A stretch of DNA of 64,000 nt from Rhodoligotrophos sp. CJ14 (GTDB lineage Bacteria; Pseudomonadota; Alphaproteobacteria; Rhizobiales; Im1), in contig NZ_CP133319.1 of assembly GCF_038811545.1 (NCBI RefSeq), positions 2,075,516 to 2,139,515 on the forward strand. The letters run 5' to 3'. Made by a program: the position numbers and the translations under genes. Under the pieces are notes generated by a model that was given only the letters and a program-made list of their open reading frames with translations, was not told where the DNA came from and did no database searches. Positions 26,991 through 36,280 of this stretch are shown here, one piece after another (position 1 is the stretch's first letter; the number at the start of each line of letters is the position of its first letter).

Positions 26991-29458
26991 TGAGCGAACT
27001 CGCCCGGCTTGATCGCATCCTCGCGGCCGGCGATCTGCCTGCCGCCGAGGACGCCCTCAGCCTTGCGGATATCGCGGATGTCGAGAGCCTGATGAGACGC
27101 GCGGCCTGCCTGCGCGATGAAGGCCACCGGGATCGCGTCAGCTATTCCCGCAAAGTCTTCATTCCGCTGACCCAGCTGTGCCGTGATACCTGCCATTATT
27201 GCACTTTTGCCAAGGCACCGCGCCGGATCGACGCGCCCTATTTGCTGCCCGAGGCCGTCCTGGCCATTGCCCGGGCCGGGGCACGCGCCGGCTGCCACGA
27301 GGCCCTGTTCACCCTCGGCGACAAGCCGGAGCTGCGCTACCGGGTTGCGCGCGAGGCGCTCAACGCCCTGGGCCACGAGACCACCCTCTCCTATCTCGCG
27401 GAAATGGCGCGCCTAGTTGCCAAGGAGACCGGCCTTCTGCCGCATCTCAATCCCGGCGTGCTCTCACCAGCGGAGATTGCCAGCCTGCGGAAAGTGTCCG
27501 TATCCCAAGGCATTATGCTCGAAACGAGCGCGCAGAGACTGAGCGAGCGCGGCGGACCTCATTTCGGCTCGCCCGACAAGCACCCTGCAATCCGGCTGGC
27601 CACCATAGAAGCGGCCGGCAAGGCGCAAGTACCCTTCACCTCGGGCATTCTGATTGGCATCGGCGAGACGAGGCGGGAGCGGATCGAGGCACTTCTTGCA
27701 TTGCGCGAGCTGCACGAGCGCTACGGACACTTGCAGGAAATCATCATCCAGAATTTCCGCGCCAAGCCCGGCACGCGCATGGCCGCAGCGCCCGAGCCCT
27801 CTTTCGCAGACCATTTGTGGACCATCGCCGTTGCGCGCATCCTGTTCGGCCCGGCGATGAACATCCAGGCCCCGCCCAATCTCAGCGCCGGCGCGCTCGA
27901 GCAGCAGATCGCCGCCGGCATCAATGACTGGGGTGGTGTATCACCGGTCACGCCGGACCATGTGAACCCCGAAGCGCCATGGCCGGAAATCACCAGGCTT
28001 GGCGAGGCAACCGCCGCTGCCGGCAAGGTGCTCACCGAGCGCCTCGCCATCTATCCCGATTATGTGCGCAATGCCACGCGCTGGCTCGACCCGGTGATGG
28101 CAACCCCCACCCTGCGCCAGGCGGATGCGGAGGGCTTTGCCCGCGACTGTGCCTGGACGCCGGGCACGCCCGTCGAGATGCGCCACCACACGCCATCGAT
28201 CAACATCCGCCTGACCACCTCATCGCGAAACGCGCTCAGCGATATCCTGGCCAAGGCCAGCGCGGGCCAAGATCTGACCGAAGCGGAGGTCGTCGCCCTG
28301 TTTGCCACCCGCGGGGCCGATGCAGAGCAGGTATATGTCGCGGCCGACGACCTGCGGCGCAGTCAGGCCGGCGATACCGTGCGCTACGTGGTCAATCGCA
28401 ACATCAACTACACCAATGTCTGCTACTATCGCTGCCAGTTCTGCGCCTTTTCCAAGGGCAAGCTCAGCGAGAACCTGCGCGGCCGCCCCTATGATCTCGA
28501 TCATGCCGAGATCTGCCGGCGCAGCCGTGAGGCCTGGGATCGCGGCGCCACTGAAGTGTGCCTCCAGGGCGGCATTCACCCCGACTATACCGGCGCGACC
28601 TATCTCGGCATTGTGCATGCCCTGAAGGCCGCGACACCCGACATCCACATCCATGCCTTTTCACCCCTGGAGATCTGGCAGGGCGCCGCAACCCTCGGCA
28701 TCTCCGTGCGCGACTTTCTCTCCGAGCTGAAGGCGGCAGGCCTCGGCACCCTCCCCGGCACCGCGGCCGAGATCCTCGACGATGAAGTGCGACGCATCAT
28801 CTGCCCGGACAAGCTCACCACTGACCAATGGCTGGAAGTGGTTGAGACCGCCCATGCTGTCGGGCTCAGCACCACGGCCACGATCATGTTCGGTCATGTG
28901 GACGAGCCCCGCCACTGGGCGCGTCATCTCATCCGCATCCGGAACCTGCAGAAGCGCACCGGCGGCTTCACAGAATTCGTGCCGCTGCCCTTCGTACCCA
29001 TGGAAACGCCGATCTATCTGAAAGGCCTCGCGCGCTCCGGCCCAACCTTGCGCGAGGCGCTCCTGATGCATGCTGTCGCCAGGCTGGCCCTTCATCCGCA
29101 TGTTGAGAACATCCAGACCTCCTGGGTGAAAATGGGCGAGGAAGGTGCCAAGCTCTGTCTGCAAGCGGGGGCAAACGATCTCGGCGGCACACTGATGAAC
29201 GAGACCATCTCCAAGGCGGCCGGCGCCGCCCATGGCCAGGAGATGGCGCCTGACCGCATGGAGCGGCTCATCACCTCGCTTGGCCGCATACCCCTGCAAC
29301 GCAGCACGCTTTACGGGCCAGTATCTTCGGAACGGCGAGACGCCTCCTTCGCTGCCGCCCCGCTCACCGAGGCGATCGCCATACCGGCGGCGCGCAAGTT
29401 CCACCGCGAGCGCGGCACCGCCTCGTCGGTACCCGCCACATCCACCGTTTCTGATTGA
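26990..29458 (+). CDS. fbiC: FO synthase, fused CofG-CofH (FbiC)
   Basis: 822 residues, two radical-SAM halves in one protein as in actinobacterial FbiC. The enzyme joins tyrosine to 5-amino-6-ribitylamino-uracil to form the deazaflavin FO. The N-terminal CofG half carries Cys64, Cys68 and Cys71 (CRDTCHYC), and the C-terminal CofH half carries Cys478, Cys482 and Cys485 (CYYRCQFC), each binding a 4Fe-4S cluster and S-adenosylmethionine. Most archaea and cyanobacteria have two separate genes. It starts in the stop codon of cofC. This commits the organism to making its own F420. Confidence 0.96.
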   Translation: MSELARLDRILAAGDLPAAEDALSLADIADVESLMRRAACLRDEGHRDRVSYSRKVFIPLTQLCRDTCHYCTFAKAPRRIDAPYLLPEAVLAIARAGARAGCHEALFTLGDKPELRYRVAREALNALGHETTLSYLAEMARLVAKETGLLPHLNPGVLSPAEIASLRKVSVSQGIMLETSAQRLSERGGPHFGSPDKHPAIRLATIEAAGKAQVPFTSGILIGIGETRRERIEALLALRELHERYGHLQEIIIQNFRAKPGTRMAAAPEPSFADHLWTIAVARILFGPAMNIQAPPNLSAGALEQQIAAGINDWGGVSPVTPDHVNPEAPWPEITRLGEATAAAGKVLTERLAIYPDYVRNATRWLDPVMATPTLRQADAEGFARDCAWTPGTPVEMRHHTPSINIRLTTSSRNALSDILAKASAGQDLTEAEVVALFATRGADAEQVYVAADDLRRSQAGDTVRYVVNRNINYTNVCYYRCQFCAFSKGKLSENLRGRPYDLDHAEICRRSREAWDRGATEVCLQGGIHPDYTGATYLGIVHALKAATPDIHIHAFSPLEIWQGAATLGISVRDFLSELKAAGLGTLPGTAAEILDDEVRRIICPDKLTTDQWLEVVETAHAVGLSTTATIMFGHVDEPRHWARHLIRIRNLQKRTGGFTEFVPLPFVPMETPIYLKGLARSGPTLREALLMHAVARLALHPHVENIQTSWVKMGEEGAKLCLQAGANDLGGTLMNETISKAAGAAHGQEMAPDRMERLITSLGRIPLQRSTLYGPVSSERRDASFAAAPLTEAIAIPAARKFHRERGTASSVPATSTVSD

Positions 29459-29472
29459 GGAGTTGAGACGTC

Positions 29473-30213
29473 ATGATCGTGCTGGCCGCCTATTACAAGG
29501 GCACCGTGGACCCGGCCAATCGGGAGACCTTCGACACCTACGTCAAGGAGGTGCACCTGCCCTTGGTGGCCAAATGGCCGGAGCTGCGCGGCCTGCGTCT
29601 GCTCAAGAACAATCACGAGCCTTATCTCGGCGAGGCACCGCAATATTACCACTGCTTCCAGCTGTTCTATGACGATAAGGAAGCCCTTGCCCGCTCGCTT
29701 GCCTCGGAAGAGCGTGAGGAAACCAAGCGCATCAGCATCGCCGACCGCCCGCGCTTCCGCGAGCTTTTCAAGGGCGATGTATTGCACATGGTGTTCGACA
29801 TCACCTCCTTCCCCTGCAAGGACCGTGACCCTGAGCCCAAGCAGGATCTGACCGGGACCTTCGCCCGCTGCGCCCTCTACATGGGCACGGTTCCGGAACA
29901 GCGCGAACGCTTCGAGACCTATGTGCGAGACGTCCACCTGCCCATGGTTGCCGATTGGCCGAGGCTTAAAGACCTGAAGCTCTTGAAGAGCGATGGCACG
30001 CCCTTCCTGACCGAGCAGCCGAAATATTTCCACACCTTCGAGCTCTATTTCGACAACCAGGCCGATATGGACCTGTGCATGGCCTCGGAGGAGCGCAAGG
30101 AGTGTCGGCGGATCTCGGCTGAAGATGTCGACAGCTTCAAGGGCCTGTTTCAGGGCGAGGTTCATCACGTGAATTTTCAGATCACGGAGATTCCGTTACG
30201 GCCAAAGGCTTGA
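29473..30213 (+). CDS. Tandem EthD-like (dimeric alpha-beta barrel) protein
   Basis: 246 residues made of two clearly repeated halves. The first has YYKGTVDPANRETFDTYVKE, HLPLVAKWPELRGLRLLK and ASEEREETKRIS. The second has LYMGTVPEQRERFETYVRD, HLPMVADWPRLKDLKLLK and ASEERKECRRIS. Each half is an EthD/ferredoxin-like domain that usually dimerises, so this protein probably forms an internal pseudo-dimer. EthD-type proteins accompany oxidative degradation systems, and the fold is also used by monooxygenases and small isomerases. It follows the FO synthase gene by 14 bases and precedes a terminator-like hairpin. No established link to F420 is known to me; a role in the F420-linked pathway is inference. 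Confidence 0.82.
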   Translation: MIVLAAYYKGTVDPANRETFDTYVKEVHLPLVAKWPELRGLRLLKNNHEPYLGEAPQYYHCFQLFYDDKEALARSLASEEREETKRISIADRPRFRELFKGDVLHMVFDITSFPCKDRDPEPKQDLTGTFARCALYMGTVPEQRERFETYVRDVHLPMVADWPRLKDLKLLKSDGTPFLTEQPKYFHTFELYFDNQADMDLCMASEERKECRRISAEDVDSFKGLFQGEVHHVNFQITEIPLRPKA

Positions 30214-30245
30214 GAACTCGAGCCTGAGCCCCTGTGTACCCGATC

Positions 30246-30283
30246 GGGGCCTTTGGCATAAGCTCGCCTTAGGCAAAGGCCCC
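30246..30283 (+). terminator. Intrinsic terminator-like hairpin after the F420 operon
   Basis: A perfect ten-base stem GGGGCCTTTG (30246-30255) and CAAAGGCCCC (30274-30283) encloses an 18-base loop, followed by TGATTATCTTTTGTTG. The T-richness is moderate. It lies 33 bases after the EthD-like gene and separates the F420 operon from the next importer operon, whose start is 180 bases downstream. Confidence 0.55.
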
Positions 30284-30462
30284 TGATTATCTTTTGTTGT
30301 TGCCCCGAGATCGCGGCCATATCATCGAGCAAAAGGGGAGAACAGCCGCGAGATTCTGAGGGAGCAGACTTCGTGCTTCTGTCAGAAATGCTTTTTGAGA
30401 CCTGACTGTCTCTCGGCCCAGAACTAACCAAGCCCAATAATACTAATGCAGGAGGTGGGGTG

Positions 30463-32007
30463 ATGTTTAGCAGGCGAAGCGTCTTATCATTGTCAGCCGC
30501 GTCTACCGCGGCATTGCTGCTGCCGAAAAACCTCTATGCGCAAGGCTCTGCGCCTGCCGTGGGCAAGCCGGGTGGCTCGCTGACCGCAGCCATCTTCGCT
30601 GACCCGCTCTCCCTTGACCCCCACCTCACCGGTAATCTGCAAGGGCGCGCGGCGACCCGCGCCATTCACGACACCCTGTTCACCATCCAAGACGGCCGCC
30701 TTGCGCCGGGCCTGGTGGAATCATGGGAGCAGCCGGACGAGAAGACCTTTGTCCTGAAGCTGCGCCAGGGCATCAAGTTTCACGACGGCACGCCGTTCGA
30801 TGCCGAGGCGGTCAAGTTCAACATAGACCGCATTCGCGATACGAGCATCGGCTCCATTCGTGGCGGTGAGATCACCGCACTCGATACAATCGAAGCGGTC
30901 GATGCCCATACCGTGAAAATGGTGACGAAATACCCGTTTGCCGCATTCCTCTTCCCGTTCACCGATGTCACCGGCTGTATCGGCTCTCCCGCTGCCTTCA
31001 AGAAGCACGGGATCGATTACGGGCTGCACCCGAGCGGCACTGGTCCCTTCAAGCTCGCGGAATACAGCAAGGACAATCGCACCGTTCTCGAGAAGAATGG
31101 CGGCTATTGGCAGAAGGGTAAGCCCTATCTTGACCAGGTCATCCTCCGGCCAGTGCCCACCGACAGCACCCGCCTTTCGGAATTGCGCGCCGGATCCGTC
31201 CAGATCGCTGAGGCCCTGCCGCTGCAGGACATTCAGCGCCTGCGCGCGGCCAATGAGTTCGTGGTGTCTGAAAAGCCGGGCTTTCGCTGGGAATATTTCG
31301 GCTTCAACTTGCGTGACCAATATCCCGGCAAGTCAAAGGCGTTCCGCCAGGCCTTCCAATGGGCCATTGATCGTCAGGCCCTCCATCAGGTCGCCTATTT
31401 CGGCACGGGTGAGATCGGTTATGACGGCATTCTGCCGGGCAGCCCCTTCTATGATCCCAATTACAAACCCTTTAAGCGGGATGTGGATAAGGCGAAGAGG
31501 CTGATCGAGGAATCGGGTCTCGATACCCCAATCCTGATCGGCGCTCCCCTTCAGCCCGACCCGGTGAAGCAGCGTGCCACCCAGATCTTCCAGGCCAATG
31601 CCGCCGAGATCGGGGTGAAGGTCAATATCGAGCAGATCGACAGCGCCGGTTATCGCAACATGCTGCGTGACGGCATGATGCCCATGGATGCGCAGGGATG
31701 GTGGGGCTATCGGCCTGATCCCGATCAATATCTCGCCATTTTGCTCGGGTCCGAGGGCTCTTACGCGAAATATCACGCCTATTCGAACCCTGAGATGGAC
31801 AAGCTCATCCAGGCGGAGCGCGCCGGACGCACCGAGGAGGAGCGCCGCATCGCCTTCCGGAAGATCTCGGAGCTGATGAACGAGGACGCGGTCTATGTGC
31901 CTTGGCATTACAGCTCCGACTTCAAGGGCCTGGACCCAAAGGTGAAGGGGTTCCAGCACGCTGCCGACGGCATCATCAATTTCGCCGAGCTCTGGATCGA
32001 GGCCTGA
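30463..32007 (+). CDS. ABC transporter substrate-binding protein, family 5 (oligopeptide/DppA type)
   Basis: 514 residues from the ATG at 30463, with GGAGG upstream; a GTG three bases earlier is possible. A Tat-like leader MFSRRSVLSLSAASTAALLL ends near LYAQG. The mature protein is a family 5 extracellular solute-binding protein with SLDPHLTGN, the WEQPDEKTFVLKLRQGIKFH segment and GTGPFKLAEYS. It collects a peptide, nickel complex or other bulky solute for the DppBCDF-like importer at 33375-37263. Two catabolic genes lie between it and the permeases, so the ligand is probably their substrate rather than ordinary peptide. Confidence 0.93.
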   Translation: MFSRRSVLSLSAASTAALLLPKNLYAQGSAPAVGKPGGSLTAAIFADPLSLDPHLTGNLQGRAATRAIHDTLFTIQDGRLAPGLVESWEQPDEKTFVLKLRQGIKFHDGTPFDAEAVKFNIDRIRDTSIGSIRGGEITALDTIEAVDAHTVKMVTKYPFAAFLFPFTDVTGCIGSPAAFKKHGIDYGLHPSGTGPFKLAEYSKDNRTVLEKNGGYWQKGKPYLDQVILRPVPTDSTRLSELRAGSVQIAEALPLQDIQRLRAANEFVVSEKPGFRWEYFGFNLRDQYPGKSKAFRQAFQWAIDRQALHQVAYFGTGEIGYDGILPGSPFYDPNYKPFKRDVDKAKRLIEESGLDTPILIGAPLQPDPVKQRATQIFQANAAEIGVKVNIEQIDSAGYRNMLRDGMMPMDAQGWWGYRPDPDQYLAILLGSEGSYAKYHAYSNPEMDKLIQAERAGRTEEERRIAFRKISELMNEDAVYVPWHYSSDFKGLDPKVKGFQHAADGIINFAELWIEA

Positions 32008-32105
32008 TCACGCCACCCCGTTTCCGCACCGGCCGGAAGCCTGCCCGGCCGGTAGGGACAGCCATGAACTCTCTTACCGAGCAGGCAAAGCAAAGGATTG
32101 AATCA

Positions 32106-32303
32106 ATGCCAGTCGTGCGGGTTTGTTTCTATGAAGGCCGTTCACCAGAGCAGAAGCGCAAGATCGCGGAGGCGATAACGACGGCGCTTGTCGATATTGC
32201 CGGCTCCAAGCGCGATGCGGTGAACGTGATGTTCGACAACTTCACCCGCGAAGATTGGGTGATCGGTGGCGCCCCGGAATTTTCCGACAAATCCAAAGGC
32301 TAA
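32106..32303 (+). CDS. 4-oxalocrotonate tautomerase family protein
   Basis: 65 residues from the ATG at 32106, which follows AAGGA. This start places proline second, so after Met removal Pro1 is the catalytic base as in 4-oxalocrotonate tautomerase; an upstream in-frame ATG at 32064 would bury it. EGRSPEQKRKIAEAITTAL supplies the arginine (Arg11 equivalent) and helix of the beta-alpha-beta fold, and the length is that of hexameric family members. These enzymes move double bonds between enol and keto forms of unsaturated acids or dehalogenate them. It sits between the importer binding protein and a flavin/F420 reductase, suggesting a shared catabolic route. Confidence 0.85.
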   Translation: MPVVRVCFYEGRSPEQKRKIAEAITTALVDIAGSKRDAVNVMFDNFTREDWVIGGAPEFSDKSKG

Positions 32304-32329
32304 AGACAAAAGCCGGACAGGAGATCAAG

Positions 32330-33370
32330 GTGAAGCCCACACTCGGTGTTCTGCTGTTTTCTGAAGGCCCCATCAGCGAGCTGGTTGACATCGCCCGCGA
32401 GGCCGAAACGCTCGGTTATGAGTACCTGTGGTACACGGATGTGCGCTTCGCCCGGGAGTGCTATGTGGGGCTCACCGCGGTTGCCCTGAACACGAAATCC
32501 CTGAAGATCGGGACAGGTGTCACCGACCCCTATTCCCGTCATCCCGCCATCACCGCGGCCGCCATGGCGACGCTCGATGAGGTGAGCAATGGCCGGGCGG
32601 TGCTCGGCCTCGGCACCGGTGGCGCCGGCTTCAAGGAGCTTGGGCTCGAGCGGGTGCTGCCGATCGCGGCCATGCGTGAGACCGTCACCATGATCCACGC
32701 CCTGCAGCGTGGCGAGAAGGTGACCTCGCAAGGCAAGGTCGTCTCGATCGATGGTGGCCGGTTCAACTTCAAGCCGGTGCGCGATCATATCCCCGTCTAT
32801 TTCGCCACCCACGGACCTCAGATGACGCGCCTGGCCGGCGAAATCGCCGATGGCGTGCTGATCGCCAATACGCTCAATCCCAAAGCCTTTGATTTCTACG
32901 TCGGAAAGCTGAACGAGGGTCTTGCCAAGGCGCAACGCTCGCCGGACAGTCTGGATATCGGCTTGCGCGTGGAGGCCTGTATCGATGACGACGATGAGAA
33001 GGCTCTGGAGGTGATGCGCAGGCGTGTCGCATCGCGGCTGATCAGTCAATATCCGCACTGGGACTATCTCGACGAGCTCGGGATCACTCTGCCCGAAGCC
33101 TTCGTCGAGCTTGCCAAGATGGAAGGCGGCCACGACGTCAGCCGGGCCGCGAGCCTCATGCCCCTGGAAGTGGTGGAATCCATGGTGCTCGCCGGCAATC
33201 CCAAGCGGGTCAGCGAGCAGCTCGCCAAGGCGCTTCATCCGAGCGTCACCCAGGTGACCTTGCGCCCCCATGCGGTCCCGGGCGGGAAACAGGCGTCCGT
33301 GGTGCGCGCCTTCGCGGAGCAGGTCTTCCCCGAAGCCTTGCGCAGGAGAGCAGAAAGCGTAGCGGCCTGA
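32330..33370 (+). CDS. Mer-like luciferase-family oxidoreductase, probably F420-dependent
   Basis: 346 residues from a GTG at 32330 with AGGAG eight bases upstream. The protein is a luciferase-like TIM barrel. The region LKIGTGVTDPYSRHPAITAA followed by TLDEVSNGRAVLGLGTGG closely resembles methylenetetrahydromethanopterin reductase (Mer), which binds F420 rather than FMN. F420 and FMN enzymes cannot be separated with certainty by eye, but the Mer-type signature and the F420 genes 2-10 kb upstream favour F420. It is embedded in an importer operon, next to a tautomerase, so it probably reduces an imported unsaturated compound or its product. Confidence 0.82.
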   Translation: MKPTLGVLLFSEGPISELVDIAREAETLGYEYLWYTDVRFARECYVGLTAVALNTKSLKIGTGVTDPYSRHPAITAAAMATLDEVSNGRAVLGLGTGGAGFKELGLERVLPIAAMRETVTMIHALQRGEKVTSQGKVVSIDGGRFNFKPVRDHIPVYFATHGPQMTRLAGEIADGVLIANTLNPKAFDFYVGKLNEGLAKAQRSPDSLDIGLRVEACIDDDDEKALEVMRRRVASRLISQYPHWDYLDELGITLPEAFVELAKMEGGHDVSRAASLMPLEVVESMVLAGNPKRVSEQLAKALHPSVTQVTLRPHAVPGGKQASVVRAFAEQVFPEALRRRAESVAA

Positions 33371-33374
33371 CGAG

Positions 33375-34325
33375 ATGGTCAAGTTTATCGCCCAGAGATT
33401 TGCCGCGACACTTCCCGTTCTGGTGCTGACCTCGGTCATCATCTTCGTCTTGATGCGGATCCTTCCGGGTGATCCCGTGCTCATGCTCATCGGCGAGCAT
33501 TCTGAGGTGAGCGAGGAGACCATCACCACACTGCGCAAGCAGTACGGGCTCGACCAGCCTCTGCCGGTGCAATATCTGATCTGGGTGAAGAACGCGGTCT
33601 CCGGTGACCTCGGCCGGTCGATCCACGGCCGGCAACCGGTCTGGGACGTGGTGGCGCCGCGTATTCTACCGACGGCCCAGATTGGCCTCACCGCCTGGAT
33701 CTTCGCCGTTATCGTGGCGGTGCCTTTGGGCGCCCTCAGCGCCGCCCGAATGAACACCTGGCTTGATTGGCTGGGAACTTTGCTCGCACTGATCGGTGCG
33801 GCAATGCCCTACTTTCTCCTGGGCGGCCTTTTGATCTACGGCGTCGCCCTCAAGACCGGCTGGCTGCCCATCTCCGGCTATGTCTCCCCGGCCGTGGACA
33901 TTGGCCGCAGCATACGCTCCACCATCTTGCCGGCCGCGACCCTGAGCCTGGCGCTGATCGCCGTGATCACCCGCCAGGCGCGCTCCAGCTTTGCGGATGT
34001 CCTGAACCATCCCTTCATCCGTACCGCCCGGGCCAAGGGCCTCTCGGAGCGGAACGTCATCATCCGCCATGCCTTGCGTAATGCCATGGTGCCCATCGTC
34101 ACCATATTGGGCCTGCAGCTTGGCACCTTGTTCAGCGGCGCGGTGGTGACGGAGATGGTCTTTGCCATTCCCGGCGTGGGCCGCCTGCTCGTCGACTCCA
34201 TTCTCAGCCGCGACTATCCAGTCGTGCAGGCAGTGGTGCTGTTTATAACTTTCTGCGTGGTCATGGCGACCATGGCGGTAGATATCGCCTATGGCCTGCT
34301 CGACCCCAGGTTGCGGCCGAGGTAG
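33375..34325 (+). CDS. ABC transporter permease, DppB/OppB type
   Basis: 316 residues, six predicted membrane helices. The first helix begins VKFIAQRFAATLPVLVLTSV, followed by RILPGDPVLMLIGEHSEVS, which is the periplasmic DppB motif. The docking loop is RTARAKGLSERNVIIRHALRNA near residue 225. It forms the membrane pore with the next gene product. It starts four bases after the Mer-like gene, within the same operon. Confidence 0.93.
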   Translation: MVKFIAQRFAATLPVLVLTSVIIFVLMRILPGDPVLMLIGEHSEVSEETITTLRKQYGLDQPLPVQYLIWVKNAVSGDLGRSIHGRQPVWDVVAPRILPTAQIGLTAWIFAVIVAVPLGALSAARMNTWLDWLGTLLALIGAAMPYFLLGGLLIYGVALKTGWLPISGYVSPAVDIGRSIRSTILPAATLSLALIAVITRQARSSFADVLNHPFIRTARAKGLSERNVIIRHALRNAMVPIVTILGLQLGTLFSGAVVTEMVFAIPGVGRLLVDSILSRDYPVVQAVVLFITFCVVMATMAVDIAYGLLDPRLRPR

Positions 34326-34331
34326 CGGACC

Positions 34332-35225
34332 ATGGCGAGCGACGGCCCCAGCATCGTGAGCCACACATCGCCTTACCGGGCCGGGCGAAGTCTCGCCGTT
34401 CGAGGCGCCCTCACCCGCAATCTCATGCTGATCGCTGGCCTGGTTCTCGTTGCCGTCCTGGCCGCAGGCGCAATTTTCGCGCCTTTGCTCACCCAGTACA
34501 CGCCCGAGTCCATGGATTACATGGCCATGCTCCAGGGACCAAGCGCCGCCCATCTCTTCGGAACGGACGAGCTGGGCCGCGATATCTTCAGCCGCTCCCT
34601 CTATGGTGCGCGCCTGTCGATGAGCGTGGGCCTGAGCGCCGTTCTGCTGTCGGTCGCCATGGGCGTGCCGCTCGGCCTGATTGCAGGCTATGTCGGCGGC
34701 ATCACCGATGCGATCTTCATGCGCATCCTCGACAGCCTGATCGCCCTGCCGCCGCTGGTGCTCGCGCTCACCATTTCCGCGGTGCTCGGCACCGGTCTCG
34801 TGAATGCCACCATCGCTATCGCCATCGTATCGGTGCCCACATTCGCCCGCCTGATCCGCGGACAGGTGCTGTCGCTCAAGCATCTCGAATTCATCCAGGC
34901 CGCCGAGTCGATCGGCGTCTCATCACCGCTGATCATCCTGCGCCATATCCTGCCCAACGCGATCAACCCGGTCATCGTCCAGTCATCGCTGGCGGTGGGC
35001 TTCGCCATCATCCTCGAATCCAGCCTGAGCTTCATCGGCCTTGGCGCTCAGCCGCCGGCGTCGACCTGGGGCTCCATGGTGCAGGTGGGCTTTCAATATC
35101 TCGAGCTCGCCCCCTGGTATCCGCTCATCCCGGCCACGATGATCTTTTTCGCCGTGCTCGGCTTCAACATGCTCGGTGAAGGTCTGCGTCAGATGCTCGA
35201 TCCCGCCTCGCGGAGCCGGCCATGA
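34332..35225 (+). CDS. ABC transporter permease, DppC/OppC type
   Basis: 297 residues. A cytoplasmic N-terminal arm of about 33 residues leads into the first helix, followed by [20 protein letters not shown], the hallmark of DppC proteins, and the docking loop [20 protein letters not shown]. The C-terminal [19 protein letters not shown] is also conserved. It pairs with the DppB-like permease and overlaps the following ATPase gene by ATGA. Confidence 0.93.
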   Translation: MASDGPSIVSHTSPYRAGRSLAVRGALTRNLMLIAGLVLVAVLAAGAIFAPLLTQYTPESMDYMAMLQGPSAAHLFGTDELGRDIFSRSLYGARLSMSVGLSAVLLSVAMGVPLGLIAGYVGGITDAIFMRILDSLIALPPLVLALTISAVLGTGLVNATIAIAIVSVPTFARLIRGQVLSLKHLEFIQAAESIGVSSPLIILRHILPNAINPVIVQSSLAVGFAIILESSLSFIGLGAQPPASTWGSMVQVGFQYLELAPWYPLIPATMIFFAVLGFNMLGEGLRQMLDPASRSRP

Positions 35226-36280
35226 GCAGCGCGCAGCTTTACCAAAGTGCTGCCAGCGCGCCGGCACCCCATCCGGCGCAGGCACAGGCCGTGCTCGAGG
35301 TGGAGAACCTTACGACCAAGATTCGCACCCGCAGCGGCGAGCTTGGCGTGGTGAACGGCGTGTCATTCCATGTGAATGGTGCGGAGACCTTGGGCGTCGT
35401 CGGCGAATCCGGCTGTGGCAAGAGCATGACCGCGCTTTCGATCCTCAGGCTTCTGCCGCCGGCGGCGAGGATCGCCGACGGGCATATCCGCTTTGCCGGC
35501 CGTGATCTGGTGAGCCTCGAACCCGAGGAGATGCGCGCCATTCGTGGCAAAGACATCTCCATGATTTTCCAGGAGCCGATGACCTCGCTGAACCCGATGA
35601 TGACCATCGGGAGACAGATCGCCGAGGTCATCACCCTGCATGAAGGGCTCAGCCGGCGGGACGCAATGGCCAAGGCGGTCGAAATGCTGCGCCTGGTCCG
35701 CATCCCGGAGCCGGAACAGCGGGTGGACGAATTCCCGTTCCAGATTTCCGGCGGCATGCGGCAGCGGGTGATGATCGCCATCGCGCTGGCCTGCAATCCG
35801 AAGATCCTGCTGGCGGACGAGCCGACCACCGCGCTCGATGTCACCATCCAGGCTCAGATCATGGACCTGATGACCGATCTGCAGGAGCGCCTGCAAACCG
35901 CAATCGTCCTGATCACCCACGATCTCGGACTGGTGGCGGAGAATGCCGACCGGGTCATGGTGATGTATGCCGGCCAGGCCGTCGAGGAGGCCGACGTTGC
36001 GCAGCTCTTCGAGTGCCCCCATCACCCCTACACCAGAGGTCTGCTGGGCTCCGTTCCCCGGCTTGGATCATCCACCCTTTCTGGCGGCCGCAAGCGCCTG
36101 GTCGAGATCGAAGGCAACGTGCCCGCCCTCAACCAGCTGCCGGCCGGTTGTTCCTTCGCGCCGCGCTGCCCGTTTGCAACCCAGCAATGCCGTGAAGTCC
36201 CGCCCCCGATGGTCGAGAAGCGGCCAGGGCAATGGGCGGCTTGCTGGAACTCCGATGCAGTGATTGCGGCAGGCCCATGA
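35222..36280 (+). CDS. ABC transporter ATPase, DppD/OppD type
   Basis: 352 residues. Walker A is GESGCGKS in [19 protein letters not shown], the signature is [15 protein letters not shown], Walker B is [14 protein letters not shown], and the switch histidine is in [11 protein letters not shown]. The C-terminal oligopeptide extension has the cysteine-containing [15 protein letters not shown], which binds a 4Fe-4S cluster in some DppD proteins. It energises the importer together with the DppF-like protein encoded next. Confidence 0.93.
   Translation: MSSAQLYQSAASAPAPHPAQAQAVLEVENLTTKIRTRSGELGVVNGVSFHVNGAETLGVVGESGCGKSMTALSILRLLPPAARIADGHIRFAGRDLVSLEPEEMRAIRGKDISMIFQEPMTSLNPMMTIGRQIAEVITLHEGLSRRDAMAKAVEMLRLVRIPEPEQRVDEFPFQISGGMRQRVMIAIALACNPKILLADEPTTALDVTIQAQIMDLMTDLQERLQTAIVLITHDLGLVAENADRVMVMYAGQAVEEADVAQLFECPHHPYTRGLLGSVPRLGSSTLSGGRKRLVEIEGNVPALNQLPAGCSFAPRCPFATQQCREVPPPMVEKRPGQWAACWNSDAVIAAGP

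Noticed and set aside
32300-33757. 485-codon open frame on the minus strand opposite the Mer-like reductase and permease
   Set aside because: Same reasoning: it lies opposite two well-supported genes and encodes no recognisable motif.
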